A DNA stretch of 64,000 nt from Rhizobium sp. 9140 (GCF_900067135.1 NZ_FJUR01000005.1:138170-202169); one strand, 5' to 3'. Numbered from the stretch's first letter, positions 8,404 to 17,166 are shown. Numbers and translations are program-made. Notes: a model not told the origin generated them from the sequence alone.

Positions 8404-9351
8404 TCAGCCCCGCACGACTGAGTTTTGCGATAGACCGAGCGAAGTGCGCGGCTTGCTGAAAACAGCGATTGCGGAACAGACGCCGAGGAACTGCATGGCT
8501 ACCCCGATTGCTTCGGCTAGCGTTGGGAAGCGCCCCTCGAACGCAAAGCCGTAGGCGAGGCCAAAGACCGTTTCGGCAACGATAAGCTGGGCAGCGAGAG
8601 CCAGCGGCAGGCGGCGGGACGCGATCACCCAGCACCACGTCGCAAACCACGAGCCGGCCAGCCCCATCACCAACGCCCATGCGATGAACCGGAAGGTTTC
8701 CGCTGTGGATGCCGTATTTCCGAGATCGAACGAAACCAGTGGCAATAGGAGGAGACTCCCGACCGCCGCCCCGATGCCTTGCAATCCCGTCCATTGCAGA
8801 CCGTCCGGTGCGTCCGTTGACCGCATGACCCCCGCATTCACCAGACCGTAGGCGATCCAGATCGCCAACGCCGCGGAACTGGCGAGAGCACCGAGCAAAA
8901 TTGACCCTGTATCCGCAACGTCGGCCGCGCCTATCGTCGCGACGTTCACACTTGCCACGCCGATAGCAATTAGCGCCAAGGGCGGCGCGAGAGCCTTCCA
9001 TGGTGCGCAGCGGTCTCGGATATTGGCGATAATCGCCAGGAACACCGGCATGGTGCCAATGATGACAGGCGGAACGGCTGCCCCGGCGAGTTGGACTGCA
9101 AAGGCCGCACTGATGAAGTACCCGACGTATCCGGCGCCGCCGAGTAGCAGCCCGATCAAAAGCCGCGATGGCGCAATACCAGTGGGCCGGAAGCGTCGAT
9201 CGGCCATCAACAGCAGGCAGGCCAGACCGAAGATGCCATAGCGCGCAATCGTCAAATCCCAAGCCGTGAACGGCCCGATGGCGCGCGGGGCGATGAAAGT
9301 CAGTCCCCATAGGGCGCAAGTGGTGAGGCCGGCGATGATCCCGAGCAGCAT
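8404..9351 (-). CDS. DMT/EamA family exporter
   Basis: The protein is 315 residues with about ten hydrophobic segments (MLLGIIAGLTTCALWGLTF at the start, LLIGLLLGGAGYVGYF, LALIAIGVASV, LAIWIAYGLV, LVMGLAGSWFATWCWV). This is the usual EamA pattern of two five-helix repeats. Such proteins export amino acids or metabolites across the inner membrane. The ATG at 9351 has a strong AGGAG six bases upstream. It is divergent from the Lrp-type regulator at 9437, which probably controls it; such regulator/exporter pairs are common. Confidence 0.85.
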   Translation of the reverse strand: MLLGIIAGLTTCALWGLTFIAPRAIGPFTAWDLTIARYGIFGLACLLLMADRRFRPTGIAPSRLLIGLLLGGAGYVGYFISAAFAVQLAGAAVPPVIIGTMPVFLAIIANIRDRCAPWKALAPPLALIAIGVASVNVATIGAADVADTGSILLGALASSAALAIWIAYGLVNAGVMRSTDAPDGLQWTGLQGIGAAVGSLLLLPLVSFDLGNTASTAETFRFIAWALVMGLAGSWFATWCWVIASRRLPLALAAQLIVAETVFGLAYGFAFEGRFPTLAEAIGVAMQFLGVCSAIAVFSKPRTSLGLSQNSVVRG

Positions 9352-9436
9352 GGTTTTCTCCTGTTGGAGCAATCATGCAATGCGGTTTGGCTATTTTATA
9401 TGGAACTTTGAAAGCTGTTTCGGTAAATTAACTACC

Positions 9437-9916
9437 ATGTCGAAAGCAAAGACACCTGAAAACCTTCATATTGGAAAGTCGACGCTGGACGCGACCGACG
9501 CGCGGATTCTCTCCGCACTCGATTCCGATGCCCGCTTGTCGATGAGCGAGCTTTCCCGCCTTGTGGGTATGTCCGCGCCGAGCGTATCGGAACGCGTTCG
9601 CCGCCTTGAGGCCGCTGGCGTCATCAACGGCTTTACGGTCGATGTCGACACGCGCGCCATCGGGTACCAGATCAGGGCAATGGTGAGGATCAGGCCGCTG
9701 CCCGGCAAGCTCCACTTTGTTGAACGGCTCATTCAGGAGCGCCCGGAAGTTGTCGAATGCGACAAGATCACCGGTGATGATCCCTTCTTGGCCCGTCTCG
9801 TCGTTCATACGATCGAGCAGATGGACGATGTTCTCGAAGCGCTCTCGGAACACGCCGTCACGAGCACGGCCGTCATAAAGGGAACATCCGTCAAACGACG
9901 CTTGCCGCCTCTGTAA
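9437..9916 (+). CDS. Lrp/AsnC family transcriptional regulator
   Basis: This 159-residue protein is the normal size for the family. It has an N-terminal winged helix (TDARILSALDSDARLSMSELSRLVGMSAPSVSERVRRLEAAGVI) and a C-terminal RAM effector domain (IRAMVRIRPLPGKL…VVECDKITGDDPFLARLVV). It binds DNA as an octamer-type assembly in response to small ligands, usually amino acids. It is read divergently from the EamA exporter across an 85-bp gap, so it is likely to regulate that gene and itself. Confidence 0.88.
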   Translation: MSKAKTPENLHIGKSTLDATDARILSALDSDARLSMSELSRLVGMSAPSVSERVRRLEAAGVINGFTVDVDTRAIGYQIRAMVRIRPLPGKLHFVERLIQERPEVVECDKITGDDPFLARLVVHTIEQMDDVLEALSEHAVTSTAVIKGTSVKRRLPPL

Positions 9917-9985
9917 CAAACGTCAGGGATATCGCGTCCCAAGTCTTCGCTCGGGCAAAAACACGGCCTCAGAACGTTCACACAT

Positions 9986-10121
9986 GTTCCTGTCGATGCC
10001 GATCTCGTCGCTCTGGCGACGCAGGCCTGGCTGACCTACGGCAAGGGCCGCCACCCGGCATCCCTAAGTCTTGCTCTTTATGGGCAACGACTTTTCGCAA
10101 ACCGATATCAAGGCGGCGTGA
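9986..10121 (+). pseudogene. VapC-type PIN toxin, C-terminal remnant
   Basis: The frame VPVDADLVALATQAWLTYGKGRHPAS (from 9986) followed, after a deletion and frame change near 10068, by LLFMGNDFSQTDIKAA and TGA (10119-10121) matches the end of rhizobial VapC ribonucleases. The active-site N-terminus and the region with the last acidic residues are missing. No antitoxin is visible. Confidence 0.65.
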
Positions 10122-10164
10122 TGCGAAGCGGTGCTCATCTCGACAACGATCGACGCGGTAAACC

Positions 10165-10640
10165 CACTTCCCCGCCTCGCCACCGGCGGCGCTAGTTCCC
10201 GGTCTACCTCCGCAGTTTCAACCGCACGGATCGGGCCCGCACCTATATCGAGGCAGCGAGTTCCGCCGCCACCCGCAAAGCTTTCTCCAGCGAGTGGTAC
10301 CATTTGGACGCGTGGTGCCGTCGCTCCGGGGCATCTCCCCTCCCCATCCAACCCACACACCACCGGCCTCTACATTACCGCATGTGCCTCCGGCACGGCC
10401 GAGCGAAGCGCGCAAAGGCCAATTCCGAGTCGACCATCGAGCGCCGGTCTGTCTTCACTCTTCTGAAGCTTCGCCAGTCCCGCCAATGGAGAACGAAGCG
10501 GTAATGGCTGCCGATATCGTCGCTATTGATCGGCCACGCCGGCGGGCTACGGCAGAAACGTCATTTGCGATCGCTTTTGGACGGCTCGATCGGGACCAAG
10601 TCCAACTCGACAACGGTATCCTCACAGGTGAAGGTTTGAA
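10165..10640 (+). pseudogene. decayed tyrosine recombinase related to the one at 5042
   Basis: The DNA aligns with the 5' half of the integrase at about 5070-5650. Shared blocks include the segment encoding EAASSA-TRKA-SSEWYHLDAWCRRS, the ACASGTAERS block, the STIERR block and LIGHAGGLR. Frames are broken several times and segments are deleted, and the catalytic C-terminus is absent. It is therefore an old second copy of the same recombinase lineage. Confidence 0.7.
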
Positions 10641-10714
10641 AGATGTCATCAATCAATGCGCCAAGACCCGGTTACTCGACACCCCTCAGCCAGCGCTATT
10701 TCGGTGTGCAAAAA

Positions 10715-10730
10715 GTTGCCAGCCGGAAAC
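10715..10730. promoter_or_regulatory. parS-like centromere site
   Basis: GTTGCCAGCCGGAAAC fits the 16-bp repABC parS consensus GTTNNCNGCNGNNAAC bound by RepB. It lies about 2.8 kb beyond repC, outside the operon, and shares its core with the sites at 13426 and 15917. Confidence 0.75.
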
Positions 10731-11140
10731 TTTTCTTACTCGTGGCTATTTATCTCTTTATTTCAATACGTTACCGGAAATTTGCATAATCCGCTTCTTT
10801 GAGAAACGGGCGAGGGGGCGGTTCAGCTTACGCCTGATCCCGACCCCGGGCCGCGTTCGTCGCGCGGGGCTATGGGTAGGCTCGGGCTTAAGCAATTACA
10901 AAGGTTGAGTGCACGGTCGTCCGGAGGACGTGATCGATGATTTCGTTCCGGCAAAGACAGTCAGTAGCCGTGCCTGCAGAATTAATTCGTTGATACTCTT
11001 GCAGGTTCGCTCTGGAGCACGGACAGGATTGGCGCAAGTAGCCTGAACAAAACCATGCCCTCGCTCAAAGTCATTGCGTTGACATTCTCTCCCGCACTCG
11101 CCATTCGTCACGTCATCAGCACGAGCATGAGGATTGCAGA
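10731..11140. other. intergenic, no gene seen
   Basis: About 410 bp between the parS-like site and the next gene. It begins with an AT-rich stretch (TTATCTCTTTATTTCAATACG). I see no supported coding frame; the short minus-strand frame here has no ribosome site or family likeness. Confidence 0.5.
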
Positions 11141-12028
11141 ATGACCTTCGACGACGAATTCGGAGTCCGTGAGGTAGAATTTGCTGTTCACGCGGCACAG
11201 GCCGAAAGGCTCTTCGTCCGGGGCGCGAATGCTCTCAACGACCGGTACTTCGATAATCAGGCGAAGGAGAACCACATCTATGGTGTAAACAACGCACTGA
11301 ACCAGCTTTTGGGAGACGCGGCCGTATTGGTCGAGGGAGGCGGGCTCTCAAAGACTGCAGAATATTTCATGCGGTTTGGCGTACTGCGGCGCCTCAGGAT
11401 GCTGATAGCTTCATTTCGCAGCTTCCAAAGTATCATAATGCCCGATCGTGCTGCCCCACTAACACTCGAACAGTCTGACGAAGCGTGCCGCGACCTCAAC
11501 GCGATCTACATCAACATTCTCGGCCTACTCGATAACTATGCGTGGACGATTGTCCATCAGGCAGGCAGTGCCGGCACGCAAGCCGCAAGACCACTCTCCA
11601 TCAGTCTTTTCAAGCCTGCCTTCGCTGCAGATCCGAAACTACAACACCTTGCCACCACATTATCTCCGTTTTCTACCTGGGAAGAAGATGTAAAGAAACG
11701 GAGAAACCCCGCGGCACACCGCATGCCGTTGTATGTTCCTCCAGCAGCTTATGACTCTGAGGCAGCAGCAGCTCTTGAGGAATACGACAGGCAGATCTCT
11801 ACAGCGTTAAGGGCTCAGGAGTATGGAACGATGCAAGAGCTGCATCGAAGGCGGGAGCAGCTCGGCATATTCGTTCCAGTTTTTCTCCACGACCCTGAAG
11901 AGGAAATATGCGAAATCTATCCTACTTTGCCCCAGGATATTGGACAGATGATCAAGATTGGCCGGGTCTGCCAGTCGTTCATACGGGCAAACCTCCTAAC
12001 ACCTGGCGCGCTCTTTCCTGCTGGCTGA
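11141..12028 (+). CDS. hypothetical protein with HEPN-like Rx4H motif
   Basis: This 295-residue, mostly helical protein is not one I can name. Near residue 185 it has KKRRNPAAHRMPLYVPP; RNPAAH matches the R-x4-H pattern of HEPN ribonuclease-like domains and lies in a suitable helical context after a predicted LLDNYAW helix. HEPN proteins are often RNases of defence or toxin systems, but the motif alone is short and could be chance. The ATG at 11141 follows GAGGATTGCAG. The gene is convergent with the nuclease-like gene at 12072 (43-bp gap), and both lie between parS-like sites near the replication genes. Confidence 0.6.
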   Translation: MTFDDEFGVREVEFAVHAAQAERLFVRGANALNDRYFDNQAKENHIYGVNNALNQLLGDAAVLVEGGGLSKTAEYFMRFGVLRRLRMLIASFRSFQSIIMPDRAAPLTLEQSDEACRDLNAIYINILGLLDNYAWTIVHQAGSAGTQAARPLSISLFKPAFAADPKLQHLATTLSPFSTWEEDVKKRRNPAAHRMPLYVPPAAYDSEAAAALEEYDRQISTALRAQEYGTMQELHRRREQLGIFVPVFLHDPEEEICEIYPTLPQDIGQMIKIGRVCQSFIRANLLTPGALFPAG

Positions 12029-12071
12029 CACGAATGCAAAAAGATGGCTGGTCGCTCGACATTGTGAGCTC

Positions 12072-13355
12072 TCAATCTCGAGGTAGAAGACCCGCGTTTC
12101 GAACTGGCTCCTCTAAAGCTTTCTGTTCGTATCCCGCGCCTTGATAAGAGAGCAGCTCAGTGTTTGATGTCGCTATTCTAATATCGCCAGCTCTCACGAT
12201 TTCAGCAGCCTGTCTTGGAGCGACGGAACCTGGCCTGAATTCCGCAAGATCCTTTTCATTCCCCAGGACCGCAAAACCGTCCGGGAAAATTGCCCCGCCA
12301 GCCTGCTTGGCCGCTTCAACGATATCATCACCGAATTCAGGAAGGTTCTCCAGAGAATGTGCTTCGGGCGCTTCCGCTTCGATGTAGGCGAACACGCGCT
12401 TTGCGATCTCCAGGTCAATTGCCAGGCCATTGAACCAGCGGAACGTTGTTTGTTTAAACGCGACCCTTCCATCCTTGCCAACCACGAAAGATTCCGGCGC
12501 AATTTCTTCACCAAGGATCCAGGTGCGGTCGAGCCAGACAACAGTCGAAAAACTCTGCTCGGACGGACGCCACGCACGCGCGCGCGCAGCCTCTCCAACT
12601 TCCGGTCCGAAAAGAAGGGTTAGCACGCCGCAGTAGCTTCCGAACCGCACTCCGGTGGGATCAGATCGCTCTTCGGCAGCTGACCCTTCGACAGTTGTCG
12701 GATCGGCTGCATCCGTATGGTGGACGAAGATTTCTGCCCCTTTTACCGGTGTCATCCAGCTTCCGACAGAAAAGCCGTGAGAGGCAATCCAGCTGCCGAT
12801 CTTGCGACCTAGATAAGGCTCAACCTGATTTTTGTAACCGTCCTCAACGCGTTCATTGAACGCCTTCTTCGAGGTACCCTTTGTTGCCTTGGATTCGGCC
12901 AGTGCCACAAAGAAATCATTGCTGCGGCTGAAAATGAAATCGGGAGATCGAGCTGTCGGCTTCTTTCCGTGCACCACATGGCTTTCAAAATGATCGACCC
13001 ATCGATATCCGTCGCGGGCCATATGAAGATAAGCGATGCCGTCTCCCACCAGCCCCGTCATTGCCTTCCTGACATAGTCTTTCAGATCTCGAGATGAGTC
13101 CAGAAGTGCGAAGCGTTCCCCTTTTTCATCAACGTGGCGAGCGATCAGATGCCTGCAAAATGCTACATGAGCTCGCGCTGCTTGCTGGTCCATTCGGCGC
13201 CGACTCGAGCATTGGGCCATCGCCCCATACAGTTCTGCTGGCGTAAACGACAACTCCATGCTTCCAGGCTCCCGGCCCATGATCAATCGCGAAGACGTCG
13301 GCCGGTGTGCACTGACCTGTTTCACGCTCAAGAGTTTACGCTTTGCTCGCCACAT
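12072..13355 (-). CDS. hypothetical protein with PD-(D/E)XK-like nuclease motif
   Basis: This 427-residue protein contains SPDFIFSRSNDFFVALAESKA around residues 135-155. The PD…ESK spacing fits the metal-binding core of PD-(D/E)XK nucleases, with KATKG following the last strand. No helicase or methylase domain is present and no family name can be given. The ATG at 13355 has ACGAGGG seven bases upstream; internal ATGs at 13277 and 13259 are alternatives. It is encoded between repC and the HEPN-like gene, in the same direction as the rep operon, with a parS-like site at its 5' side. A DNA-cleaving defence or maintenance role is an inference. Confidence 0.6.
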   Translation of the reverse strand: MWRAKRKLLSVKQVSAHRPTSSRLIMGREPGSMELSFTPAELYGAMAQCSSRRRMDQQAARAHVAFCRHLIARHVDEKGERFALLDSSRDLKDYVRKAMTGLVGDGIAYLHMARDGYRWVDHFESHVVHGKKPTARSPDFIFSRSNDFFVALAESKATKGTSKKAFNERVEDGYKNQVEPYLGRKIGSWIASHGFSVGSWMTPVKGAEIFVHHTDAADPTTVEGSAAEERSDPTGVRFGSYCGVLTLLFGPEVGEAARARAWRPSEQSFSTVVWLDRTWILGEEIAPESFVVGKDGRVAFKQTTFRWFNGLAIDLEIAKRVFAYIEAEAPEAHSLENLPEFGDDIVEAAKQAGGAIFPDGFAVLGNEKDLAEFRPGSVAPRQAAEIVRAGDIRIATSNTELLSYQGAGYEQKALEEPVRNAGLLPRD

Positions 13356-13425
13356 GGAGTGCCCTCGTTAAATTCTCCGGTTCGGCCTTAAGCTGTTGCG
13401 ATGCATCTTGACCAAGGATCGAAAA

Positions 13426-13441
13426 GTTGTCAGCCGGAAAC
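13426..13441. promoter_or_regulatory. parS-like centromere site
   Basis: GTTGTCAGCCGGAAAC fits GTTNNCNGCNGNNAAC. It lies 57 bases beyond the repC stop, a common place for repABC partition sites. Confidence 0.8.
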
Positions 13442-13497
13442 TTTCACAATCTATCGCATTTAATGGTTTATAATCAACGGATTAGTCCCCCGCGGCG

Positions 13498-14715
13498 TTA
13501 TGATGTCGCTCTCAAGGACTGGTTGTTCGCCCTTAGCAGCGCAAACAGCATCGGGCCAAGCGAAAATTCCCCTCGCCGCGCCTTCGACGTCAAGTCTCGG
13601 AGATAACCGCCGGCCGAGTTTATATGTCCTGCACGTTCATAAATGCAGGCGATAGCAATCGCTGCCGCCGCTTGCCCCATGACTTCGCAGGCCTCCTCAT
13701 ATGCCGACGGACTGACGCCGAGCGTCGAACGAGCAGTTACGGCCGCGGCCATCAACTCCCGCCAATTCCCGATCGATCCTCCGGGGCCGAAGTTCCCAAT
13801 TTCGGGGCATGCCCTCAGAACCATCGACAACGGGAAGGTCTGCGGCTCGTCTTTCAGCTTAGGCCGGCTGTTTGGCTCAGGTCTTTCCCCCGGCTTCTTT
13901 TCGAAGCGAGGTTCAAGTTCATGGATAGAGTCGGTATTTGAATTCTGTATGTGGCAACCAGATGCGATGTCATTGCCATCGGTTTTTTTGGATTCTTCTC
14001 GTGTTTCCAACATCCTGGACACTTCCTCGTGCAGAAGCGTCATTTCGTCGAGGCTCGATTCCAGGTCGCCAAGCGTTGGCCTCCTCTTAAACCGCCCTAC
14101 GATGTTGATAAAGGCGTCTTCCGCAGCATGCCAGTCGCCAGCAACGCCTTCCGTTAAGCCGACGGTGATAAGCTTTCGAACATCTCGCCGCACGATCGTC
14201 AGCCGATCTTTCACTAAGCGGTAGCGGCGCTGCTCGGCCGCAACCTCCTGGGCCAGCGCAGCGAATTCAGCGGCGCGGCTTACAAGAGGGGCAAGGTTAA
14301 ACCCATAGGCATCTTCAATTCTGCCCTCATCGTCTTTGCGAGCATATCGCTTTCCATTCGGGCTGTCCTTGCGGATGATGATGCCCGCCTCGACCAAGGC
14401 CAAAAGGCATTTACGCAATGTGGTTCCGGCTATGCCGTTTGCGCGCGCGGAGAGCTGGGCGTTGGATGGAAAAACGACGAGGCTGCGATCGGCGCTTAAT
14501 TCGGTGGCTGGAAAGAACGACAAGAGAGCGTTCAAAACAGCGAGCGCGCGATCATGAATGCCGAGCCTAGAACGAGCGTCCCCGACGTCCCGAAAGACAC
14601 GCCACTTATCCACCGAGGCTTCCGCCGGGGCCTGTTCAGTTGCCTGTTGACGCCGCACCAGGGCAAGCGTCATCGGCCGCCGCCCAAAGGGCGTCGTTAA
14701 ATAACCAGTTTCCAT
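13498..14715 (-). CDS. repC: replication initiator RepC
   Basis: This 405-residue protein begins METGYLTTPFGRRPMTLALVRRQ, the hallmark start of RepC, and matches the family length. Residues about 40-150 form the DNA-binding winged-helix region (DRALAVLNALLSFFPATEL…QLSARANGIAGTTLRKCLLALVEAGII). RepC initiates replication at an origin that in this plasmid group usually lies inside repC itself. The ATG at 14715 is preceded by AGGTGAAGG; a GTG nine bases upstream is less likely. It is the last gene of repABC, separated from repB by the ctRNA gene, which limits RepC translation. Confidence 0.95.
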   Translation of the reverse strand: METGYLTTPFGRRPMTLALVRRQQATEQAPAEASVDKWRVFRDVGDARSRLGIHDRALAVLNALLSFFPATELSADRSLVVFPSNAQLSARANGIAGTTLRKCLLALVEAGIIIRKDSPNGKRYARKDDEGRIEDAYGFNLAPLVSRAAEFAALAQEVAAEQRRYRLVKDRLTIVRRDVRKLITVGLTEGVAGDWHAAEDAFINIVGRFKRRPTLGDLESSLDEMTLLHEEVSRMLETREESKKTDGNDIASGCHIQNSNTDSIHELEPRFEKKPGERPEPNSRPKLKDEPQTFPLSMVLRACPEIGNFGPGGSIGNWRELMAAAVTARSTLGVSPSAYEEACEVMGQAAAAIAIACIYERAGHINSAGGYLRDLTSKARRGEFSLGPMLFALLRANNQSLRATS

Positions 14716-14769
14716 GTCCTTCACCTTTCACAAGGCAAAGAAAAGGCTACGCCGGATCGACGTTGACTC

Positions 14770-14798
14770 TTGACTGTGATTCCAGGAAGTGCGATTCT
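14770..14798 (+). promoter_or_regulatory. predicted ctRNA promoter
   Basis: TTGACT (14770-14775), a 17-base spacer and GATTCT (14793-14798) form a sigma-70-type promoter on the strand opposite the rep operon. It is directly upstream of the terminator hairpin at 14821. Confidence 0.6.
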
Positions 14799-14804
14799 CT
14801 AAGC

Positions 14805-14853
14805 GACCAAACTGAGAGAGGCCTTCTGGAACACCGTTTCGGAGGGCTTTTTC
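14805..14853 (+). ncRNA. counter-transcribed RNA between repB and repC (incompatibility RNA)
   Basis: In repABC plasmids a small antisense RNA is made from the repB-repC gap opposite to the operon; it represses repC and sets copy number and incompatibility. Here the 174-bp gap has a plus-strand promoter and about 6-8 bases later the presumed RNA start. The RNA would end at a 12-bp hairpin (14821-14832 pairing with 14836-14847, three G-U pairs, loop ACC) followed by five T. The RNA length of about 50 nt is typical. Identification is by position and structure, not by sequence match. Confidence 0.7.
14821..14852 (+). terminator. intrinsic terminator of the ctRNA
   Basis: GCCTTCTGGAAC pairs with GTTTCGGAGGGC across a 3-base loop and is followed by TTTTT. 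On the rep operon strand the same stem may serve in the attenuation that controls repC. Confidence 0.75.
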
Positions 14854-14889
14854 TTTGCGCTACGGATACCTTTCTTTGTTTCGCTTCAT

Positions 14890-15849
14890 CTACTGCCTCG
14901 TCTTTTTGAACGATGCATAGATTTCGGGCAGGGCCGACATCAGGTACTCGCCGAATTCCGGCGCCGCCTTCTTGTCGATCATCAGGGTCAGTGTCTTTTT
15001 ATCCTGTCTGAAGCTGGCAGCCTTGACGCCATCGTCGGCCTGCCAGACTTCCGTTTTAAACTTAGCGCTTTTCGTTTTCTTCGGCGCCACCGCATCAAAA
15101 ATACGGGCAAAACGTTCGTCCGAGGCCATGGACATGATTGCTTTGTCAGAAAGCAGTGCACGCGCCGTTTCAAGTGCTCCATCTGCGCTCAGTCGTGAGG
15201 ACAATTCGTACCAGCGATCACGCCCTGTTTTCGGAGCGGCACCGATGAGGCGAATGACGTCGGCTGGCAACTGGGTCGCCGCTTGGATAAGCCGCGACAG
15301 GTTGCTCTTATCAACTGCAAGCGCGGCCATGATAACGGAGCGCTGATATCCATTTGCCTCAAGCTGCGCGGCATAAAGTGCCCGCTCGATGAAGGAGAGA
15401 TCTTGGCGTGCGCTGTTTTCCTGACCCTGAGCCAGGACAAGCTCGTCGTCCGTCAGAGACCTGATCGCGGCTGTGATCTTGACGCCTGCCGCCTTGACTG
15501 CGCGCAAGCGGCGGCGGCCATATGCAATCTGATAACGGCCCTCTATCGTCGGATGAGGGCGGACAAGAATTGGAACCTGCTGCCCGTTCTCACGAATGTT
15601 GCGAGCAAACTCTTCGAATTGATCGTCATCTTCGTCGAGCCGATCCGTAACGGCCGGCGCATCGATCAAATCAGGATCGATCTCGGTCAAACCCTGAGAC
15701 TTCAGAGCCTCAATCGAACGAGATACCGCCCCGATTGCACCCCTTGGGGCGTAATGGGGCGGAGCCGCGACTGTAGAGGTTGACTCACCCGTGTGGTCCG
15801 TCGAAGTCAATGAAGCCTTGAGCTCCGAGAGAAGATGTTTTCTAGCCAT
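14890..15849 (-). CDS. repB: plasmid partition protein RepB (ParB family)
   Basis: This 319-residue protein begins MARKHLLSELKASL. It has the ParB N-terminal nuclease-like/CTP-binding domain (FARNIRENGQQVPILVRPHP…YQIAYGRRRLRAVKAAG, about residues 80-130; QGQENSARQDLSFIERALYA) and a helix-turn-helix (VIMAALAVDKSNLSRLIQAA). It binds parS sites and works with RepA in segregation. The ATG at 15849 has AGGAAAG upstream, and an upstream in-frame start is not needed. Three parS-like sites (10715, 13426, 15917) fit its target consensus. Confidence 0.95.
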   Translation of the reverse strand: MARKHLLSELKASLTSTDHTGESTSTVAAPPHYAPRGAIGAVSRSIEALKSQGLTEIDPDLIDAPAVTDRLDEDDDQFEEFARNIRENGQQVPILVRPHPTIEGRYQIAYGRRRLRAVKAAGVKITAAIRSLTDDELVLAQGQENSARQDLSFIERALYAAQLEANGYQRSVIMAALAVDKSNLSRLIQAATQLPADVIRLIGAAPKTGRDRWYELSSRLSADGALETARALLSDKAIMSMASDERFARIFDAVAPKKTKSAKFKTEVWQADDGVKAASFRQDKKTLTLMIDKKAAPEFGEYLMSALPEIYASFKKTRQ

Positions 15850-15916
15850 CAACTTTCCTCTCGCGTTTGGCACAATTGATTGTCTCCGCGCGCCCTAGAA
15901 GGGGAGGGGGGGACGA

Positions 15917-15932
15917 GTTTCCGGCTGGCAAC
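15917..15932. promoter_or_regulatory. parS-like centromere site between repA and repB
   Basis: GTTTCCGGCTGGCAAC fits GTTNNCNGCNGNNAAC (in the opposite orientation to the other two sites). It sits in the 120-bp gap between repA and repB. Confidence 0.8.
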
Positions 15933-15969
15933 TTGCCGCGAAGGATCGATTTTGCGGTCGGGGCGGGCC

Positions 15970-17166
15970 TCATTTGCGACCCCACGATGACTGGATAAGC
16001 TGCTCAATCTCGCTGTTGACGTTGTCGAGCGACTCCATTGCTCGATCGTAGGTCGCCCTCGTAAACTGATCGCGGCTCACTTCGTAAAGTGTCTGCTTGG
16101 TGATGCCAGCGTCAGAAACGGCCGTGCTCTTCAGCATAGGGTGATTTAAGACATGATCGCCGAACATGGTTCGCATAAACGACACCATCTGATTTTGCGG
16201 TCCATCACCCGGCTCATACCGGGTGACCAGGTAACGCATCCAGTCATAATTCATGCTGCCCCCGGCATCTGCGACCACGCTTAGAAGCTCGGAGGTCATC
16301 AGGAGGAACTGGCACATCGACATGACATCGAGCATCTGCGGATGGACAGTAACAAGAACCGCCGTCGCCGCGCAAAGAGCCGAAATGGTCAGGAAGCCGA
16401 GCTGCGGAGGGCAATCAACGACAACGACGTCGTAGTCATCAGCCACGGACGCAATCGCGTCATCCATTCTCGTAAAGAAGATATTCTTCCGATCATTGGA
16501 GCTTAGTACCTTTGCGGTATCGTGTTCGAACTCCATCAGCTCGAGATTGCCGGGGACAAGATCCAGATTCGGGAAGTAGGTCTTCTTGACGACGTCCCTC
16601 ATAGGTCGACGTTCTTCATCATAGCGAACGGCCCCGTAGAGCGTCTCATTGTCCTTGACGTCGAACTCTGGCTGGAACCCGTGAAGCGCGGACATACTCG
16701 CCTGCGGATCGAGGTCTATTGCCAAGACCCGATAGCCATTCAGAGCAAGATATTGAGCGAGGTGCGCGGCCGTCGTCGTCTTGCCGCTACCACCCTTGAA
16801 ATTGACTGCCGTGATAACCTGAAGATGCTCACTACCGGAGCGCCTTGGCGAATAACGGCGGTCACCCTTGCCGTTCTCGTCGAGATACTCGCGCAGCGCC
16901 TGAATGGTGTCGACGGAGTAGGAACGGCGATTGTTATTGCCGATCTCAGGCTGAGGCCCTTTTCCTTCGATTGAAAGATGGCGGAGATACCCGTCGTTTA
17001 CTCCAATGAGCTTCGCCGCCTCGGTTGACGAAAAAGACCGGAGCGTCTTGCGTGCCTCCGGCGGGTACAGCTTGATGCGATGCTCGTGCAATGCGCCAGA
17101 GAGGTCTCGCGCGTGGGCCGCTATCAGTTTATGAATAGCTTTTTGAAGCTGGGCGGGATTTTCCAC
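15970..17166 (-). CDS. repA: plasmid partition ATPase RepA (ParA family)
   Basis: This 398-residue protein has an N-terminal helix-turn-helix region (SSTEAAKLIGVNDGYLRHLS) and the deviant Walker A box KGGSGKTTTAAHLAQ near residue 125. The Walker A' strand ends VVVDCPPQLGF. RepA is the partition motor and, with RepB, represses the repABC operon. The GTG at 17166 is preferred because GAGAGGAC lies 4-6 bases before it and the length matches the family (about 400); an ATG further upstream would give 420 residues. It is the first gene of the operon, divergent from trbB. Confidence 0.94.
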   Translation of the reverse strand: MENPAQLQKAIHKLIAAHARDLSGALHEHRIKLYPPEARKTLRSFSSTEAAKLIGVNDGYLRHLSIEGKGPQPEIGNNNRRSYSVDTIQALREYLDENGKGDRRYSPRRSGSEHLQVITAVNFKGGSGKTTTAAHLAQYLALNGYRVLAIDLDPQASMSALHGFQPEFDVKDNETLYGAVRYDEERRPMRDVVKKTYFPNLDLVPGNLELMEFEHDTAKVLSSNDRKNIFFTRMDDAIASVADDYDVVVVDCPPQLGFLTISALCAATAVLVTVHPQMLDVMSMCQFLLMTSELLSVVADAGGSMNYDWMRYLVTRYEPGDGPQNQMVSFMRTMFGDHVLNHPMLKSTAVSDAGITKQTLYEVSRDQFTRATYDRAMESLDNVNSEIEQLIQSSWGRK

